Assembly (NCBI RefSeq): GCF_000967545.1 | Contig: NZ_JXXV01000011.1 | Span: 1 to 64,000, forward strand | Length of the DNA: 64,000 nucleotides | Reading direction: 5' to 3' | Origin: Vibrio galatheae | Lineage (GTDB): Bacteria > Pseudomonadota > Gammaproteobacteria > Enterobacterales > Vibrionaceae | Shown: positions 8,618 to 18,627 of the stretch, in pieces | Layout: the number at the start of each line of letters is the position of its first letter | How positions within the stretch are numbered: the first letter of the stretch is position 1 | Position numbers and translations under genes: made by a program | Notes under the pieces: model-generated | Told to the model about the DNA's origin: nothing | The model's input: the letters and a program-made list of their open reading frames with translations, nothing else | Database searches by the model: none

Positions 8618-8678
8618 AAAAATTAATCCATTAATTTCAATAAATTAGCCAATTTAGTTTTAAATTGGTGCATCGCTT

Positions 8679-8695
8679 TGCACCAAAATGATCTT
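8679..8695. promoter_or_regulatory. Partial NtrC site (glnA enhancer)
   Basis: A good half-site TGCACCA (8679-8685), the AAA spacer, then a degenerate second half TGATCTT. Just to its left, TGGTGCA (8666-8672) is another isolated half-site. It is weaker than the site at 8700-8716. Confidence 0.55.
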
Positions 8696-8699
8696 TTGT

Positions 8700-8716
8700 T
8701 GCACTGTTTTGGTGCT
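8700..8716. promoter_or_regulatory. NtrC enhancer site for glnA
   Basis: TGCACTG-TTT-TGGTGCT is close to the NtrC consensus TGCACYA-N3-TGGTGCR. It lies about 110-125 bp upstream of the predicted sigma-54 start for glnA, at the usual enhancer distance. A further half-site TGCACCA follows at 8729-8735. Confidence 0.8.
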
Positions 8717-8984
8717 CTCGTGTTTGATTGCACCAAGATACAACAAAATCGCTATTCATTCAGCCGAGTTTTTCCACTGATGTCAATGGGGATTTACCTT
8801 TACTCGGAGTGAGTTTGCGTTTCATCAATAAAATATCTTGGCAAATGGAGCGAATCAGATCACATATTTCTGGGTTTTTCGCCAGAATCTGGTACATTAT
8901 GGCCGTTTTTTTAATCAAGTAAGCGCGCTTCTTAATTGAGCTATATTAAGAGGCGTGTTTCTCATATTCGAGTGAATCAAATCC

Positions 8985-10814
8985 ATGGCTACTCCACAGA
9001 TTGATAAATTAAGAAATATCGCGATCATCGCGCACGTTGACCACGGTAAAACAACACTGGTTGATAAACTACTACAGCAATCAGGTACTTTAGAGTCTCG
9101 CGGTGAAGCTGAAGAGCGAGTCATGGACTCGAACGACATCGAGAAAGAGCGTGGCATTACCATTCTTGCGAAAAACACTGCAATTAACTGGAATGACTAC
9201 CGTATCAACATCGTAGATACTCCGGGACACGCGGACTTCGGTGGTGAAGTAGAACGTATCATGTCGATGGTAGACTCAGTGCTACTTATCGTTGACGCGG
9301 TTGATGGCCCAATGCCACAAACACGCTTTGTAACGCAAAAAGCCTTTGCTCATGGCCTTAAGCCAATCGTTGTCATCAACAAAATTGACCGTCCGGGTGC
9401 TCGTCCTGACTGGGTTATGGATCAAGTATTCGACCTATTCGACAACCTAGGCGCAACGGACGAACAGCTAGACTTTAAAGTGGTTTACGCTTCTGCACTA
9501 AACGGTTGGGCAACGCTTGAAGAAGGCGAAACTGGCGAAGACATGGAACCACTATTCCAGACAATCGTTGATGTTGTTGATGCGCCAGATGTTGACCTTG
9601 ACGGTCCACTTCAGATGCAGGTTTCTCAGCTAGACTACAGCTCTTACGTGGGTGTTATTGGTGTAGCTCGTGTTACTCGTGGTAGCGTGAAGCCAAACCA
9701 ACAAGTAACGATCATTGGTGCTGACGGTAAAACCCGCAACGGTAAAGTCGGCACAGTCATGGGCTACTTAGGTCTAGAGCGTCACGATGTAGCGCAAGCA
9801 AACGCGGGTGATATCATTGCCATTACAGGTCTAGGCGAGCTGAAAATTTCTGACACCATCTGTGCACAAAACGCAGTAGAAGCGCTACCTGCACTGTCAG
9901 TTGATGAACCAACCGTTACTATGACGTTCCAAGTAAACACTTCTCCATTCGCGGGTAAAGAAGGTAAGTTCGTTACTTCACGTAACATCCTTGAGCGTTT
10001 AGAGAAGGAATTGGTACACAACGTTGCGCTACGCGTTGAGCAAACAGACGATCCAGACAAATTCCGCGTATCAGGCCGTGGTGAACTTCACCTATCTATC
10101 CTGATCGAAAACATGCGTCGTGAAGGCTTTGAGCTAGCGGTATCTCGTCCTGAAGTTATCATCAAAGAAGAAGATGGTCAGTTGATGGAACCGTTTGAAA
10201 CCGTAACTATCGACGTTCAAGAAGAGCACCAAGGCGGCATCATGGAGAACATCGGTTTACGTAAAGGTGAACTGAAAGATATGTCTCCAGACGGCAAAGG
10301 CCGTGTACGTATGGACTTCATCATGCCATCTCGTGGCCTGATCGGCTTCCAAACTGAGTTTATGACGCTGACTTCAGGTTCTGGTCTTCTTTACCATACA
10401 TTTGATCACTACGGTCCTCATAAAGGCGGTAACATCGGTCAACGTATCAATGGTGTATTGATTGCTAACGCTGCGGGTAAAGCACTAACCAACGCACTGT
10501 TTAATCTTCAAGAGCGTGGTCGTCTATTTATCGGTCACGGTGTTGAAGTGTACGAAGGTATGGTTATTGGTATTCACAGTCGCGACAACGACCTAACAGT
10601 AAACGCACTGAAAGGTAAGCAGCTAACCAACGTTCGTGCATCTGGTACTGATGACGCGCAGGTACTGACTCCGCCAATCAAGATGACACTTGAGCAAGCG
10701 TTAGAGTTCATTGATGATGACGAACTAGTAGAAGTAACGCCTGAAAGCATCCGTATTCGTAAGAAGTTCCTAACGGAAAGCGATCGTAAGCGTGAAGCAC
10801 GTAACGCTAAGTAA
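8985..10814 (+). CDS. typA: Translational GTPase TypA/BipA
   Basis: A 609-residue ribosome-associated GTPase involved in 50S assembly and stress or low-temperature growth. The GTPase domain opens with G1 AHVDHGKTT (about 16-24), then RGIT (G2), DTPGHADF (G3), NKIDRPGA (G4) and SALNG (G5). EF-G-like domains III and V and the TypA-specific C-terminal domain follow, with the length expected for the family. The gene diverges from glnA across a 493-bp gap, the same glnA/typA arrangement as in E. coli. An intrinsic terminator follows at 10839-10873. Confidence 0.98.
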   Translation: MATPQIDKLRNIAIIAHVDHGKTTLVDKLLQQSGTLESRGEAEERVMDSNDIEKERGITILAKNTAINWNDYRINIVDTPGHADFGGEVERIMSMVDSVLLIVDAVDGPMPQTRFVTQKAFAHGLKPIVVINKIDRPGARPDWVMDQVFDLFDNLGATDEQLDFKVVYASALNGWATLEEGETGEDMEPLFQTIVDVVDAPDVDLDGPLQMQVSQLDYSSYVGVIGVARVTRGSVKPNQQVTIIGADGKTRNGKVGTVMGYLGLERHDVAQANAGDIIAITGLGELKISDTICAQNAVEALPALSVDEPTVTMTFQVNTSPFAGKEGKFVTSRNILERLEKELVHNVALRVEQTDDPDKFRVSGRGELHLSILIENMRREGFELAVSRPEVIIKEEDGQLMEPFETVTIDVQEEHQGGIMENIGLRKGELKDMSPDGKGRVRMDFIMPSRGLIGFQTEFMTLTSGSGLLYHTFDHYGPHKGGNIGQRINGVLIANAAGKALTNALFNLQERGRLFIGHGVEVYEGMVIGIHSRDNDLTVNALKGKQLTNVRASGTDDAQVLTPPIKMTLEQALEFIDDDELVEVTPESIRIRKKFLTESDRKREARNAK

Positions 10815-10838
10815 TATTACTTAGTTGTTAAATCAATT

Positions 10839-10873
10839 AAAGCCCTGAGTTGAAGCCAACTTGGGGCTTTTTG
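10839..10873 (+). terminator. Terminator of typA
   Basis: AAGCCCTGAGTTG pairs with CCAACTTGGGGCTT, with one bulge, around a short loop, followed by TTTTTGTTT. It lies 25 nt after the typA stop and just before the next plus-strand gene. Confidence 0.88.
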
Positions 10874-10892
10874 TTTAGGCGGAACCAAGAAA

Positions 10893-11435
10893 ATGAAGCC
10901 AATCGTGATTACCGGTGGCCCTGGCGCAGGAAAAACGACGTTACTTAAGGCATTAGGCGAACAAGGCTATGCCACTTTTACTGAAGGTTCGCGTTCTTTG
11001 ATAGAACAGCAAAGTCAATTGGACAATGGCATCTTGCCGTGGAACAACCTACCAGCGTTCGCTAAGTTATGTCTCAACTTAATGTGCGAACAGAAGCGTG
11101 ACGCGCTGAACAACGATGTTGCTTTTGTTGATCGCGCAATTCCGGACATCGTGGCTTATCTGAAAGTTGGTGGTTGTAACGTTGAACCAGCATTCGTAAC
11201 TGAAAGCGCTGGGTATCATAGTCAGGTGTTCACTTGCCGACCTGAAGCTGCGATTTATGTTGAGGATGAAGTGCGTCCCCACAGCTTTGAAGAAGCATTG
11301 CATATTCATCAGGTGCTTGTTGATACCTACGTTGAGCTGGGTTATGAGGTCGTTGAAGTACCTTGGGCAAGTGTCGATGAGAGAGTGGCGTTTGTTCGCC
11401 AAGTAATGGCCTTAGATCTTGAGGTGACGAACTAA
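10893..11435 (+). CDS. Small P-loop ATPase/kinase-like protein
   Basis: A 180-residue protein of the AAA_28-type P-loop family. Walker A GGPGAGKTT is at about 8-16. VAFVDRAIPDIVAYL at about 70-84 resembles the Walker B or acceptor-binding region of nucleoside and nicotinamide-ribose kinase-like proteins. A Glu-Asp rich segment EDEVRPHSFEEA lies near 130. Members are often found as stand-alone predicted ATPases with no assigned substrate; kinase activity on a small metabolite is a guess from the fold. The gene follows the typA terminator closely and ends at a hairpin shared with the convergent DUF2959 gene. Confidence 0.82.
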   Translation: MKPIVITGGPGAGKTTLLKALGEQGYATFTEGSRSLIEQQSQLDNGILPWNNLPAFAKLCLNLMCEQKRDALNNDVAFVDRAIPDIVAYLKVGGCNVEPAFVTESAGYHSQVFTCRPEAAIYVEDEVRPHSFEEALHIHQVLVDTYVELGYEVVEVPWASVDERVAFVRQVMALDLEVTN

Positions 11436-11436
11436 C

Positions 11437-11457
11437 ACCTCCTCACAGGGAGGAGGT
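11437..11457. terminator. Hairpin between convergent genes
   Basis: ACCTCCTC (11437-11444) pairs with GAGGAGGT (11450-11457) around ACAGG. It lies between the ATPase stop and the DUF2959 stop. There is no T run on either side, so it is a possible weak bidirectional terminator only. Confidence 0.45.
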
Positions 11458-11466
11458 TAAAGGGCC

Positions 11467-12108
11467 CTACTTTTGATTAAGCTGCTCAAGGAACTTGTCA
11501 GACTCCGCAATCGCAGCGTTCATCTGCTGGATCGCATACTGGATGTCTTGCTCTAAGCTCATAAACTCTCCTTGCAAAGAGCCGATCGCACTCGCATTGA
11601 GGTTGTGTTTAAGATAAAGAGTGTTGTCACGCAGCGTATTCAGTACTGGCGTCATTTTATCTTCAGCACGCTTCATGGCCGCTAGCATAGTATTGTATGA
11701 GCGTTTGGTTTCTTTTAGTTTCACTTCGCTGGCGCGTTTCAGCTTACTGCTGGTGTAGAGTTCCAGTTCGTCTTGCCACTCTTTAAACAGTGCATCTGAT
11801 ACATCTTCGATAGCCGCAATTCGATCGCTAACTTCTTGCGCTGCTTGTTCGCTGTCTTGATACTTGTCGTTGATCTGGTTGTAGACCGATTCTAGCTCAC
11901 CTCCGTCGAAGTTGGTTAGCACAGAAAGGGCTTCAAGCGCGCTGGTAAACTCTTGTTGCGCGTCTTGCTGCGATTGTTTGGCGTCTTCAACGCGATCCAC
12001 CATGATGTCACGTTTATGGTAGCCTACCTGTTCCATTGCAGAGTAATAGGCAGATTGACACCCCGTTAGGGTAAAAATCGACATTACAATAGCCAGTAAG
12101 TACGGCAT
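11467..12108 (-). CDS. DUF2959 lipoprotein
   Basis: A 213-residue protein with a lipoprotein signal: a hydrophobic stretch at about 2-15 followed by the lipobox LTGC (Cys17). It is therefore predicted to be lipidated and held on an envelope membrane. The residue after the Cys is Gln, not Asp, which favours outer-membrane sorting. The rest is almost entirely charged helix with heptad character (about 40-210), consistent with a long coiled coil. The sequence matches the DUF2959 family, whose function is not known. It stands alone on the minus strand between two plus-strand units. Confidence 0.85.
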   Translation of the reverse strand: MPYLLAIVMSIFTLTGCQSAYYSAMEQVGYHKRDIMVDRVEDAKQSQQDAQQEFTSALEALSVLTNFDGGELESVYNQINDKYQDSEQAAQEVSDRIAAIEDVSDALFKEWQDELELYTSSKLKRASEVKLKETKRSYNTMLAAMKRAEDKMTPVLNTLRDNTLYLKHNLNASAIGSLQGEFMSLEQDIQYAIQQMNAAIAESDKFLEQLNQK

Positions 12109-12143
12109 GATGGTTCCCTTTCCTTTAGAATTAGATTGTTAGG

Positions 12144-13085
12144 ATGACCGAGTTGCTAGGGAGTTACAAGTTGAAAATCGAGCCTTTGATCAAGCAAATT
12201 GTGTTGTTTGCACGCTACCTGCTGACTAGGATGGGTCATGATAGAGTTAACGTCAACGCAGGCTATCTCGCCTACATTACCTTATTGTCGATAGTGCCAA
12301 TGCTAACGGTGTTACTGTCGGTGTTATCCTCTTTCTCAATTTTCGAAAACGCGGGCACAGCGTTGCAGGATTTTGCCATCACCCACTTTGTTCCTGCTGC
12401 GGGAGATACCGTCAAAGGCGCTTTATTGGAGTTTGTCGCCAATACCGGAAAAATGAGTGCGGTTGGCGGTGGTTTTCTCTTTGTTGCTGCGTTACTGCTG
12501 ATCTCTAACATCGACAAGAACCTCAACTATATTTGGCGAGTGACTCAAAAGCGTCGCGTTGTGTTTTCATTTTCAATGTATTGGATGGTGCTCACGCTTG
12601 GGCCAATACTCGTTGGGGCGAGTATCGCGGCAACGTCTTATGTCACGTCGTTAAAAATACTTGAGAGCGAGGCCATTTCGGGCGCTTTTAACCTCCTGCT
12701 ACGTTGGTTGCCTTTCTTGCTCTCTTTCTTTGCTTTTGTTGGATTGTATCTGCTGGTGCCAAACAAGAAAGTTCGCTTTAGCCACGCTGTCATTGGTGCA
12801 ACAGTCGCGGCGTTATTGTTTGAGGCGAGTAAGAAAGGTTTTGCCCTTTATATCACCGAATTTCCATCCTATCAGTTGATATATGGCGCTTTGGCGGCAA
12901 TTCCAATTTTATTCGTTTGGGTCTACTTATGTTGGCTGATTGTGCTGATCGGTGCCGAGGTTACCGCAGCACTCGGCGAGAGAGACCAGTGGAGTGAGTT
13001 GTCAGACATGCTAAACTCACCCAACAGTGAGATTAAGCAATTGAAAGGAAAAGACAGTGATAGCACTGATCCAGAGAGTGAGTGA
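12144..13085 (+). CDS. yihY: YihY/BrkB-family inner membrane protein
   Basis: A 313-residue polytopic membrane protein with about six predicted helices (near 40-65, 100-122, 140-165, 182-205, 215-235 and 245-275). The family signature [15 protein letters not shown] lies at about 41-55. The family was once called RNase BN, but that activity belongs to another protein; the true function is unknown. The ATG at 12144 has little Shine-Dalgarno support. A TTG eight codons later is preceded by GGGAG and is an alternative start. The 3' end overlaps dtd by 29 nt and the order yihY-dtd-yiiD is the same as in E. coli. Confidence 0.9.
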   Translation: MTELLGSYKLKIEPLIKQIVLFARYLLTRMGHDRVNVNAGYLAYITLLSIVPMLTVLLSVLSSFSIFENAGTALQDFAITHFVPAAGDTVKGALLEFVANTGKMSAVGGGFLFVAALLLISNIDKNLNYIWRVTQKRRVVFSFSMYWMVLTLGPILVGASIAATSYVTSLKILESEAISGAFNLLLRWLPFLLSFFAFVGLYLLVPNKKVRFSHAVIGATVAALLFEASKKGFALYITEFPSYQLIYGALAAIPILFVWVYLCWLIVLIGAEVTAALGERDQWSELSDMLNSPNSEIKQLKGKDSDSTDPESE

Positions 13086-13491
13086 GGCTGCCGTCCGCGT
13101 AGAAGGTGAAATCGTCGGAGAGATCGGCCAAGGTTTGTTGGTGCTATTAGGCGTAGAAAAAGACGATGATGAAGCAAAAGCAAAACGTCTTGTTGAACGC
13201 GTTACAACTTATCGTGTGTTTGGTGATGCTGACGATAAGATGAACCTCAATGTGCAGCAGGTCGACGGCAAAGTGCTGGTGGTTTCCCAGTTCACCTTGC
13301 CAGCGGACACCAAGAAAGGAACACGTGCAGGGTTTTCTCGTGGTGCGCATCCCGCCGATGCTGAGCGCTTATATGAGTATTTTTCTGACCGTTGTGCAGA
13401 AGTGTTACCTACTGAGCGTGGGCGTTTTGCAGCGGATATGAAAGTATCGTTAGTGAATGACGGCCCCGTGACCTTCTGGTTGCAAGTATAA
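13057..13491 (+). CDS. dtd: D-aminoacyl-tRNA deacylase
   Basis: A 144-residue homodimeric enzyme that hydrolyses D-amino acids, and mischarged Gly, from tRNAs in the cytosol. Both active-site signatures are visible: SQFTLPAD (about 77-84) and the cross-subunit NDGPVTFW motif (about 134-141, the Gly-cisPro element). The start is GTG at 13057, preceded by AAAGGA, and lies inside the end of yihY, suggesting translational coupling. A MITE begins immediately after the stop codon. Confidence 0.97.
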   Translation: MIALIQRVSEAAVRVEGEIVGEIGQGLLVLLGVEKDDDEAKAKRLVERVTTYRVFGDADDKMNLNVQQVDGKVLVVSQFTLPADTKKGTRAGFSRGAHPADAERLYEYFSDRCAEVLPTERGRFAADMKVSLVNDGPVTFWLQV

Positions 13492-13658
13492 TAGTACCAA
13501 GCAGAATAAATATCTGGTCATTCTTGCTGGTTAAAATCGCTGATAGCATCGTTATAGATTTTGTGGGTAGGACAACTAGCTCGCTGCAATCTATGCCTTG
13601 CTCTAAGCGATTTTTCCTGCGCAATTATCTAATCACCTATTTATCCCGATTGGTATAA
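13492..13658. mobile_element. MITE with IS630-like ends
   Basis: A non-coding element of about 165 bp. Its left end reads TAGTACCAAGCAGAATAAAT and its right end, on the other strand, reads TTATACCAATCGGGATAAAT. Over 29 positions about 20 match, so these are imperfect terminal inverted repeats. The left end also matches the left end of the IS630-type relic at 361 (ACC-AA and CTGGTCA shared at the same spacing). It starts directly after the dtd stop and ends about 40 bp before yiiD. Clean target duplications cannot be read. The element contains no plausible gene. Confidence 0.75.
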
Positions 13659-13699
13659 GTTGAGTAGCGAGGCGATTTCGTCTCGATAAAAGGATTTTT

Positions 13700-14620
13700 A
13701 TGTTTAAGCTGATCACGCCCAAAACCGACAACCAACTTAATAAGTACTACCACTTTCGTTGGCAGATGCTGCGTGAGCCATGGCGCATGCCGATTGGTTC
13801 CGAGCGCGACGAATATGACTCTATGAGCCACCATCGAATGATTGTCGATGGTCGTGGTAGGCCGATGGCGATCGGCCGTTTGTATATTACCCCAGATAGC
13901 GAAGGCCAGATCCGCTACATGGCAGTAAAAGGTTCCCGACGCAGTAAAGGGATGGGCTCGTTGGTGCTGGTCGCTCTAGAGTCTTTGGCTCGCCAAGAAG
14001 GAGCAAAGCGTTTGGTGTGTAACGCGCGCGAAGATGCGATTTCCTTCTATGAGAAAAATGGTTTCGAGCGCCGTGGTGAATTGACCGATGAACGTGGCCC
14101 GGTGAGACACCAGCAGATGGTGAAACACCTTGACCCAATGGCAAATGTATTGCGCAACCCCGAATGGTGTACTGAGCTGCAAGAGCGCTGGGAACATCAG
14201 ATCCCTATCAGCGACAAAATGGGCATTAAGATCAATCAATACACTGGCTACCAGTTTGAATGTGGTGCGCAGCTCAACCCTAACTTAAACCCACACAACA
14301 CCATGTTTGCCGGTTCAGCTTTTACGCTGGCGACCTTAACGGGCTGGGGGATGACGTGGTTGTTGATGAAAGAGCGCGGTTTGAGTGGCGATATTGTGTT
14401 AGCCGACAGTCGCATTCGTTACCGCCATCCGGTGACGCAAAATCCCGTTGCGTCGACCTCTCTTGATGGTATTAGCGGTGACTTAGATCGTTTGGCTTCA
14501 GGGCGCAAGGCGCGCATTGTTATTCATGTCACCATTTATAGTGGTGATCAGGCCGCGGTTGAGTTTATTGGCACCTATATGCTCATTCCTGACTATCAGT
14601 CAGTCATTGAAGAGTCTTAA
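13700..14620 (+). CDS. yiiD: GNAT acetyltransferase / hotdog thioesterase fusion (YiiD-like)
   Basis: A 306-residue two-domain protein. Residues about 5-140 are a GNAT acyltransferase with the acetyl-CoA loop region SRRSKGMGSLV (about 80-90) and NAREDAISFYEKNGF (about 109-123). Residues about 160-306 are a YiiD-type hotdog-fold domain, with HNTMFAGSAFTLATL at about 199-213. The E. coli homologue is listed as a probable acyltransferase (FabY); the true substrate is unclear. AAAGGA precedes the ATG. Its stop codon overlaps the stop codon of the convergent AsmA-like gene. Confidence 0.9.
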   Translation: MFKLITPKTDNQLNKYYHFRWQMLREPWRMPIGSERDEYDSMSHHRMIVDGRGRPMAIGRLYITPDSEGQIRYMAVKGSRRSKGMGSLVLVALESLARQEGAKRLVCNAREDAISFYEKNGFERRGELTDERGPVRHQQMVKHLDPMANVLRNPEWCTELQERWEHQIPISDKMGIKINQYTGYQFECGAQLNPNLNPHNTMFAGSAFTLATLTGWGMTWLLMKERGLSGDIVLADSRIRYRHPVTQNPVASTSLDGISGDLDRLASGRKARIVIHVTIYSGDQAAVEFIGTYMLIPDYQSVIEES

Positions 14621-16548
14621 TCGTTAGAGATAGATTCTGGCTCCGTTTGTGAGGTTGCCTGCGAACCTGATTTGTTTGAGCAGGTCTGTTTGATCACATT
14701 GGCACCATTAATCATATCTGACCATAGCTCAACGCACTCTTGCTGAGATTTAAGCAGCAAGGTAGCAAATTGAGGTTTGGTTAAATCCACGCCACCTGCA
14801 AGCTGAGACTGACCATCGGGACTGGTCAAGGTGATTCGCCCACGGTCAGCGGTAATCTCTATCGGGCCTATGGCTAAGGCTTGGCTAAAACTGGTCTCGC
14901 CATCGACGCTACTTGCTTCAAGTGTCGCATGATGGATGTTGCCCGTCACGGCTCCGCTGAGGCTGTGTGACAGCATAGAGTAATCACCCGATAGGCCATT
15001 TAAACGGACGTCTATTTCCGCCAGGCCTGAGAGTGAAAACGGTAGGTTTTGCTCAATAAAGTAGTGCTCAAGCGGCAGGCCATCGGCGTGCAGTGTTAAC
15101 ACCCAAGGTGAGCTTAGCGTCGCTCGATCCCAATAACCTGACGCCTCGATATAACCTTGCTCTAGCGGAATAAAGGCGCGCTCTAAGACCAACTTTTGCT
15201 TTGTAGCATGTGCGGTCAGATGGGCCTGGGTAGTGATGAGCTTATCTATGTTGGCGATATTGGCACTGACATCCAATTTACCGGCCAATAGCCCAGATTT
15301 ACTTTGCTCGATCAAGGTTAGATCTGTGCCTTCGACGGTTAGACCAGAAACCTGCCAGTATGGCTTCTTCTCGACTTGAATTAGCTGGGTATTGTCGATT
15401 TCTAGCTGCTCAATAGTCAGCGCGTCGAGAGTGCTGAGCATAGCGGTTAAATCCGGAATGATCTGCGCGGTTTGCTCGAGCCATTTAACCCCACGAATTT
15501 TCAACATAGACAGAGCGATAGCCTGCGGCGACACCTCGCCTTGAAGTTGGATGCGGCCCTGTTTGAAATCGGTATCAAACTCTTCAATCGTGAGGGTGTG
15601 GTTGTCGAGCGCGAATTGCGCAGTGGGAGACAAAAGTTGCAGTTCACCATAACGGATACTTTCTGCATCGAATGAAGCATAGCCTGCTTGCTGCTGCCAA
15701 GTAGATTGGTTGAGATTGAGGTTCTCTAACGAGGCGTCTAAATGCTCAAAGCGCCATCGACCATAATTGAACGAGCTGCTGAGGATATCTAAACTGTTAA
15801 TATGAAAAATAGGCAGATCAAGATTGTGCAAGGTCGCGCTGAGCTGCTCTATTTGCGAAGATTGTGGCAAGGTAAGTTGATCTATAGTGACATTAACCAG
15901 TGACCACCCCTGAGGGTATTGCTCTGCCTGACCGGAAATAGTGGCACCACGCCAATGAAACGAACTGCCAAAAATAGTGCTGTTATTCTCTTGATAGCGA
16001 GCATCCACTAACACTTTGTTCAGCGCCTCACCTTGCATATATAACTGTTCGATCGAGAGTTGGATATCGCCAAAAGGCAGAGTCTGATCAGCCTTGCTCC
16101 ACAGCGGGGATTCTATTTGGGCATTCACCCCGCGAGCCGACCATTTTCCCGCATTGATATCGACATGTTTGAGCGCTAGCTGGTGGAGGGTCATCGCGTC
16201 GAACAGTGTTGAATTGAGCTCATCTAGATTTATGCTTGCACCTTGAATCAAGATCGAGTCAAAGGACAATTTACCGTTTTGCCAAGGAAGTTGGCTGAGC
16301 CATAGATTCAACTTAGGCAGTTGTACGCTGCTCGAACCGTGTTGCAGTTCGACATTACTAAGCTCTAACTGCAAAGGTGGGATGTATTTGCTGTCAGTCG
16401 CAGTGATTTTGTAGGGGGTTAGGTTGTCAACGAGCGTAGTGATTACGTTAGGTGCATAGCGGGTTTGCATTAAGGCATACAAAGCCACTATCGATAGAGT
16501 GATGGTGCTGACCACTAGCACAGCAAGCAGCAAGAGCGCTTTTTTCAC
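14617..16548 (-). CDS. AsmA-family envelope protein
   Basis: A 643-residue protein with one N-terminal membrane anchor (about 4-28) and a large periplasmic part made of beta-strand repeats. This is the pattern of AsmA-like proteins, which are related to the repeating beta-groove lipid-transfer proteins. Relatives such as YhdP, TamB and YdbH move phospholipids between membranes; AsmA itself affects outer-membrane composition. This member has no recognised individual role. The C terminus has a Cys-Cys pair region (ECVELW and KQTCSN) that could form a disulfide. The stop codon overlaps that of yiiD on the other strand. Confidence 0.85.
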   Translation of the reverse strand: MKKALLLLAVLVVSTITLSIVALYALMQTRYAPNVITTLVDNLTPYKITATDSKYIPPLQLELSNVELQHGSSSVQLPKLNLWLSQLPWQNGKLSFDSILIQGASINLDELNSTLFDAMTLHQLALKHVDINAGKWSARGVNAQIESPLWSKADQTLPFGDIQLSIEQLYMQGEALNKVLVDARYQENNSTIFGSSFHWRGATISGQAEQYPQGWSLVNVTIDQLTLPQSSQIEQLSATLHNLDLPIFHINSLDILSSSFNYGRWRFEHLDASLENLNLNQSTWQQQAGYASFDAESIRYGELQLLSPTAQFALDNHTLTIEEFDTDFKQGRIQLQGEVSPQAIALSMLKIRGVKWLEQTAQIIPDLTAMLSTLDALTIEQLEIDNTQLIQVEKKPYWQVSGLTVEGTDLTLIEQSKSGLLAGKLDVSANIANIDKLITTQAHLTAHATKQKLVLERAFIPLEQGYIEASGYWDRATLSSPWVLTLHADGLPLEHYFIEQNLPFSLSGLAEIDVRLNGLSGDYSMLSHSLSGAVTGNIHHATLEASSVDGETSFSQALAIGPIEITADRGRITLTSPDGQSQLAGGVDLTKPQFATLLLKSQQECVELWSDMINGANVIKQTCSNKSGSQATSQTEPESISND

Positions 16549-16609
16549 GTTGAATCACTTTCCCTCGTTGATTAGTGCTACTAGCTTGGAACACTTTTAC
16601 GTTTCAGGC

Positions 16610-16637
16610 AACAAAAAGCCCCTCAAAAGAGGGGCTT
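16610..16637 (-). terminator. Terminator of pckA
   Basis: Arms AAGCCCCTC (16616-16624) and GAGGGGCTT (16629-16637) with an AAAA loop; the minus strand continues TTTTTGTTG. It lies 25 nt after the pckA stop. Confidence 0.92.
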
Positions 16638-16662
16638 AGGCTAACAATTTCCAAGCAGGTCA

Positions 16663-18291
16663 CTAATCTAACTGAGGCCCAGCGGCAACCAGTGATTTAC
16701 CTTCATCATTGTCAGTGTACTTGGCAAAGTTATTAATGAAGCGCTCAGCTAAATCTTTTGCTTTGCTTTCCCATTGAAGTGGATCCGTGTAGGTATCACG
16801 TGGATCTAGGATGCTTGGATCAACATCGTGCAGAGCGGTCGGTACTTCCAAATTAAAGATTGGAATGTGCTTAGTTTCTGCATCTTCAATTGAACCATCT
16901 AGAATTGCATCGATAATGCCACGTGTATCCTGAATTGAGATACGTTTGCCACTGCCGTTCCATCCCGTGTTGACTAGGTAAGCTTCCGCACCTGCGGCTT
17001 CCATGCGTTTAACCAGTACTTCAGCGTACTTGGTTGGATGAAGCGTTAGGAAGGCGGCGCCAAAACAGGCTGAGAAGGTTGGCGTTGGCTCAGTAATGCC
17101 ACGCTCTGTACCAGCTAGTTTTGCGGTAAAGCCTGATAGGAAGTGATATTTCGTTTGCTCTGGAGTCAGTTTCGATACTGGAGGGAGTACACCAAATGCG
17201 TCAGCAGAAAGGAAGATAACCTTATTGGCATGACCGCCCTTCGACACTGGCTTAACGATGTTTTCAATGTGCTCAATTGGGTAAGAAACACGAGTGTTTT
17301 CTGTCTTTGAACCATCATCGAAATCGATAGAGCCATCATTGCGCACGGTGACGTTTTCTAATAATGCATCACGACGAATCGCGTTATAGATATCGGGTTC
17401 TGCTTCTTTAGATAGCTTAATGGTTTTCGCGTAACAACCACCTTCGAAGTTAAACACACCATCGTCATCCCAACCATGTTCATCGTCACCGATGAGAGCT
17501 CGTTTAGGATCGGTCGATAGGGTTGTTTTCCCCGTACCAGAAAGACCAAAGAAGATAGCCACATCGCCCTCTTTGCCCATATTGGCACTGCAGTGCATTG
17601 ATGCGATATCTTTAAGAGGAAGGAAGTAGTTCATCATCGCGAACATACCTTTCTTCATCTCGCCGCCGTACCAAGTGCCGCCGATAAGCTGCATGCGTTC
17701 TGTTAGGTTGAATACTGTGAAGTTTTCAGAGTTCAGACCTTGCTCTTGCCACTGCTGGTTAGTACATTTTGCGCCGTTCATTACCACAAAATCTGGCTCA
17801 AACGTCTCGAGTTCTTTTTCTGTTGGACGAATGAACATGTTCTTTACAAAGTGTGCTTGCCAAGCCACTTCGGTAATGACGCGAATGCTGAGGCGGGTGT
17901 CAGGGTTGGCACCACAATAGCCATCAATAACGAAAACACGTTTTCCAGAAAGCTGGTTGGTTACAAGCTGCTTGAGATCGTTCCATACCGCTTGGTCGAT
18001 AGGTTTGTTGTCGTTTTTAACTGCATCAGATGTCCACCACATATGCTCTTCAGTGGTTGCGTCTTTAACAATGTATTTATCTTTTGGTGAGCGTCCGGTA
18101 AAAATACCAGTATCAACAGCAATTGCGCCTAGTTCGGTGACCACGCCTTTTTCATAGCCTTCCAGATCTGCGCGCGTTTCTTCTTCGAACAACATTTCGT
18201 AGCTTGGGTTACGAATAACCTCTTTTACGTTGTGAAGCCCGTGTTTGGTAAGATCAATTGTTGCAGCCTTTGTATGTTCCATAACGGTCAT
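16663..18291 (-). CDS. pckA: Phosphoenolpyruvate carboxykinase (ATP)
   Basis: This enzyme converts oxaloacetate and ATP to phosphoenolpyruvate, the first committed step of gluconeogenesis, in the cytosol. The 542 residues equal the length of the ATP-dependent class. Visible motifs are [10 protein letters not shown] (about 65-74), the PEPCK-specific kinase loop [12 protein letters not shown] (about 248-259), the metal site LIGDDEHGW and the ENTRVSYPI region. There is a plausible Shine-Dalgarno upstream (AAGGAG just before the ATG). The 330-bp upstream gap probably holds its promoter, but I could not identify a convincing CRP site. Confidence 0.98.
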   Translation of the reverse strand: MTVMEHTKAATIDLTKHGLHNVKEVIRNPSYEMLFEEETRADLEGYEKGVVTELGAIAVDTGIFTGRSPKDKYIVKDATTEEHMWWTSDAVKNDNKPIDQAVWNDLKQLVTNQLSGKRVFVIDGYCGANPDTRLSIRVITEVAWQAHFVKNMFIRPTEKELETFEPDFVVMNGAKCTNQQWQEQGLNSENFTVFNLTERMQLIGGTWYGGEMKKGMFAMMNYFLPLKDIASMHCSANMGKEGDVAIFFGLSGTGKTTLSTDPKRALIGDDEHGWDDDGVFNFEGGCYAKTIKLSKEAEPDIYNAIRRDALLENVTVRNDGSIDFDDGSKTENTRVSYPIEHIENIVKPVSKGGHANKVIFLSADAFGVLPPVSKLTPEQTKYHFLSGFTAKLAGTERGITEPTPTFSACFGAAFLTLHPTKYAEVLVKRMEAAGAEAYLVNTGWNGSGKRISIQDTRGIIDAILDGSIEDAETKHIPIFNLEVPTALHDVDPSILDPRDTYTDPLQWESKAKDLAERFINNFAKYTDNDEGKSLVAAGPQLD

Positions 18292-18563
18292 AGGTGCTCC
18301 TTGTAGGAATATTTGTAGGGATTTTGTAATAATTTTTTAATTGTTATCTGCTCACCATGCTAGCAATGGGCCTAAGAGAAAACAGGGATATAGCTCAAAA
18401 AATATCCGTATTTTCACTGGGGTTTTAAGCGACGCATCACATACTGGCGTAGTTAGTTTATCGTGTGCGCAAAGCATTGCGCTAGAGCAAAAGGATTATT
18501 AATTGACTAAAATTAACAAGTTAATTTATTACGGCTCAGGTAAGGTGTAGCGGGGGGGGGATC
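18292..18563. other. pckA upstream region with poly(G) tract
   Basis: No gene is visible. The segment has an AT-rich part upstream of pckA, a palindrome AAATTAAC-AAG-TTAATTT near 18510-18528, and a run of nine G at 18552-18560 directly before the hslO terminator. No promoter could be assigned with confidence. Confidence 0.5.
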
Positions 18564-18590
18564 ACAAAAAAAGCCAGCTTGAGCTGGCCT
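18564..18590 (-). terminator. Terminator of hslO
   Basis: GCCAGC and GCTGGC pair around TTGA; the minus strand continues with seven T. It lies about 40 nt after the hslO stop. Confidence 0.9.
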
Positions 18591-18627
18591 TTGAAGGGTA
18601 AATTACAGGCTTGCTATGCCGTAAAAA

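Noticed and set aside
8841..8875. CRP site upstream of typA
   Set aside because: Only one half-site (GATCACAT) is good; the other half does not match and there is no supporting promoter spacing.
11079..11402. Minus-strand 107-residue frame inside the P-loop ATPase gene
   Set aside because: It is a shadow of the plus-strand gene; no family features and no Shine-Dalgarno.
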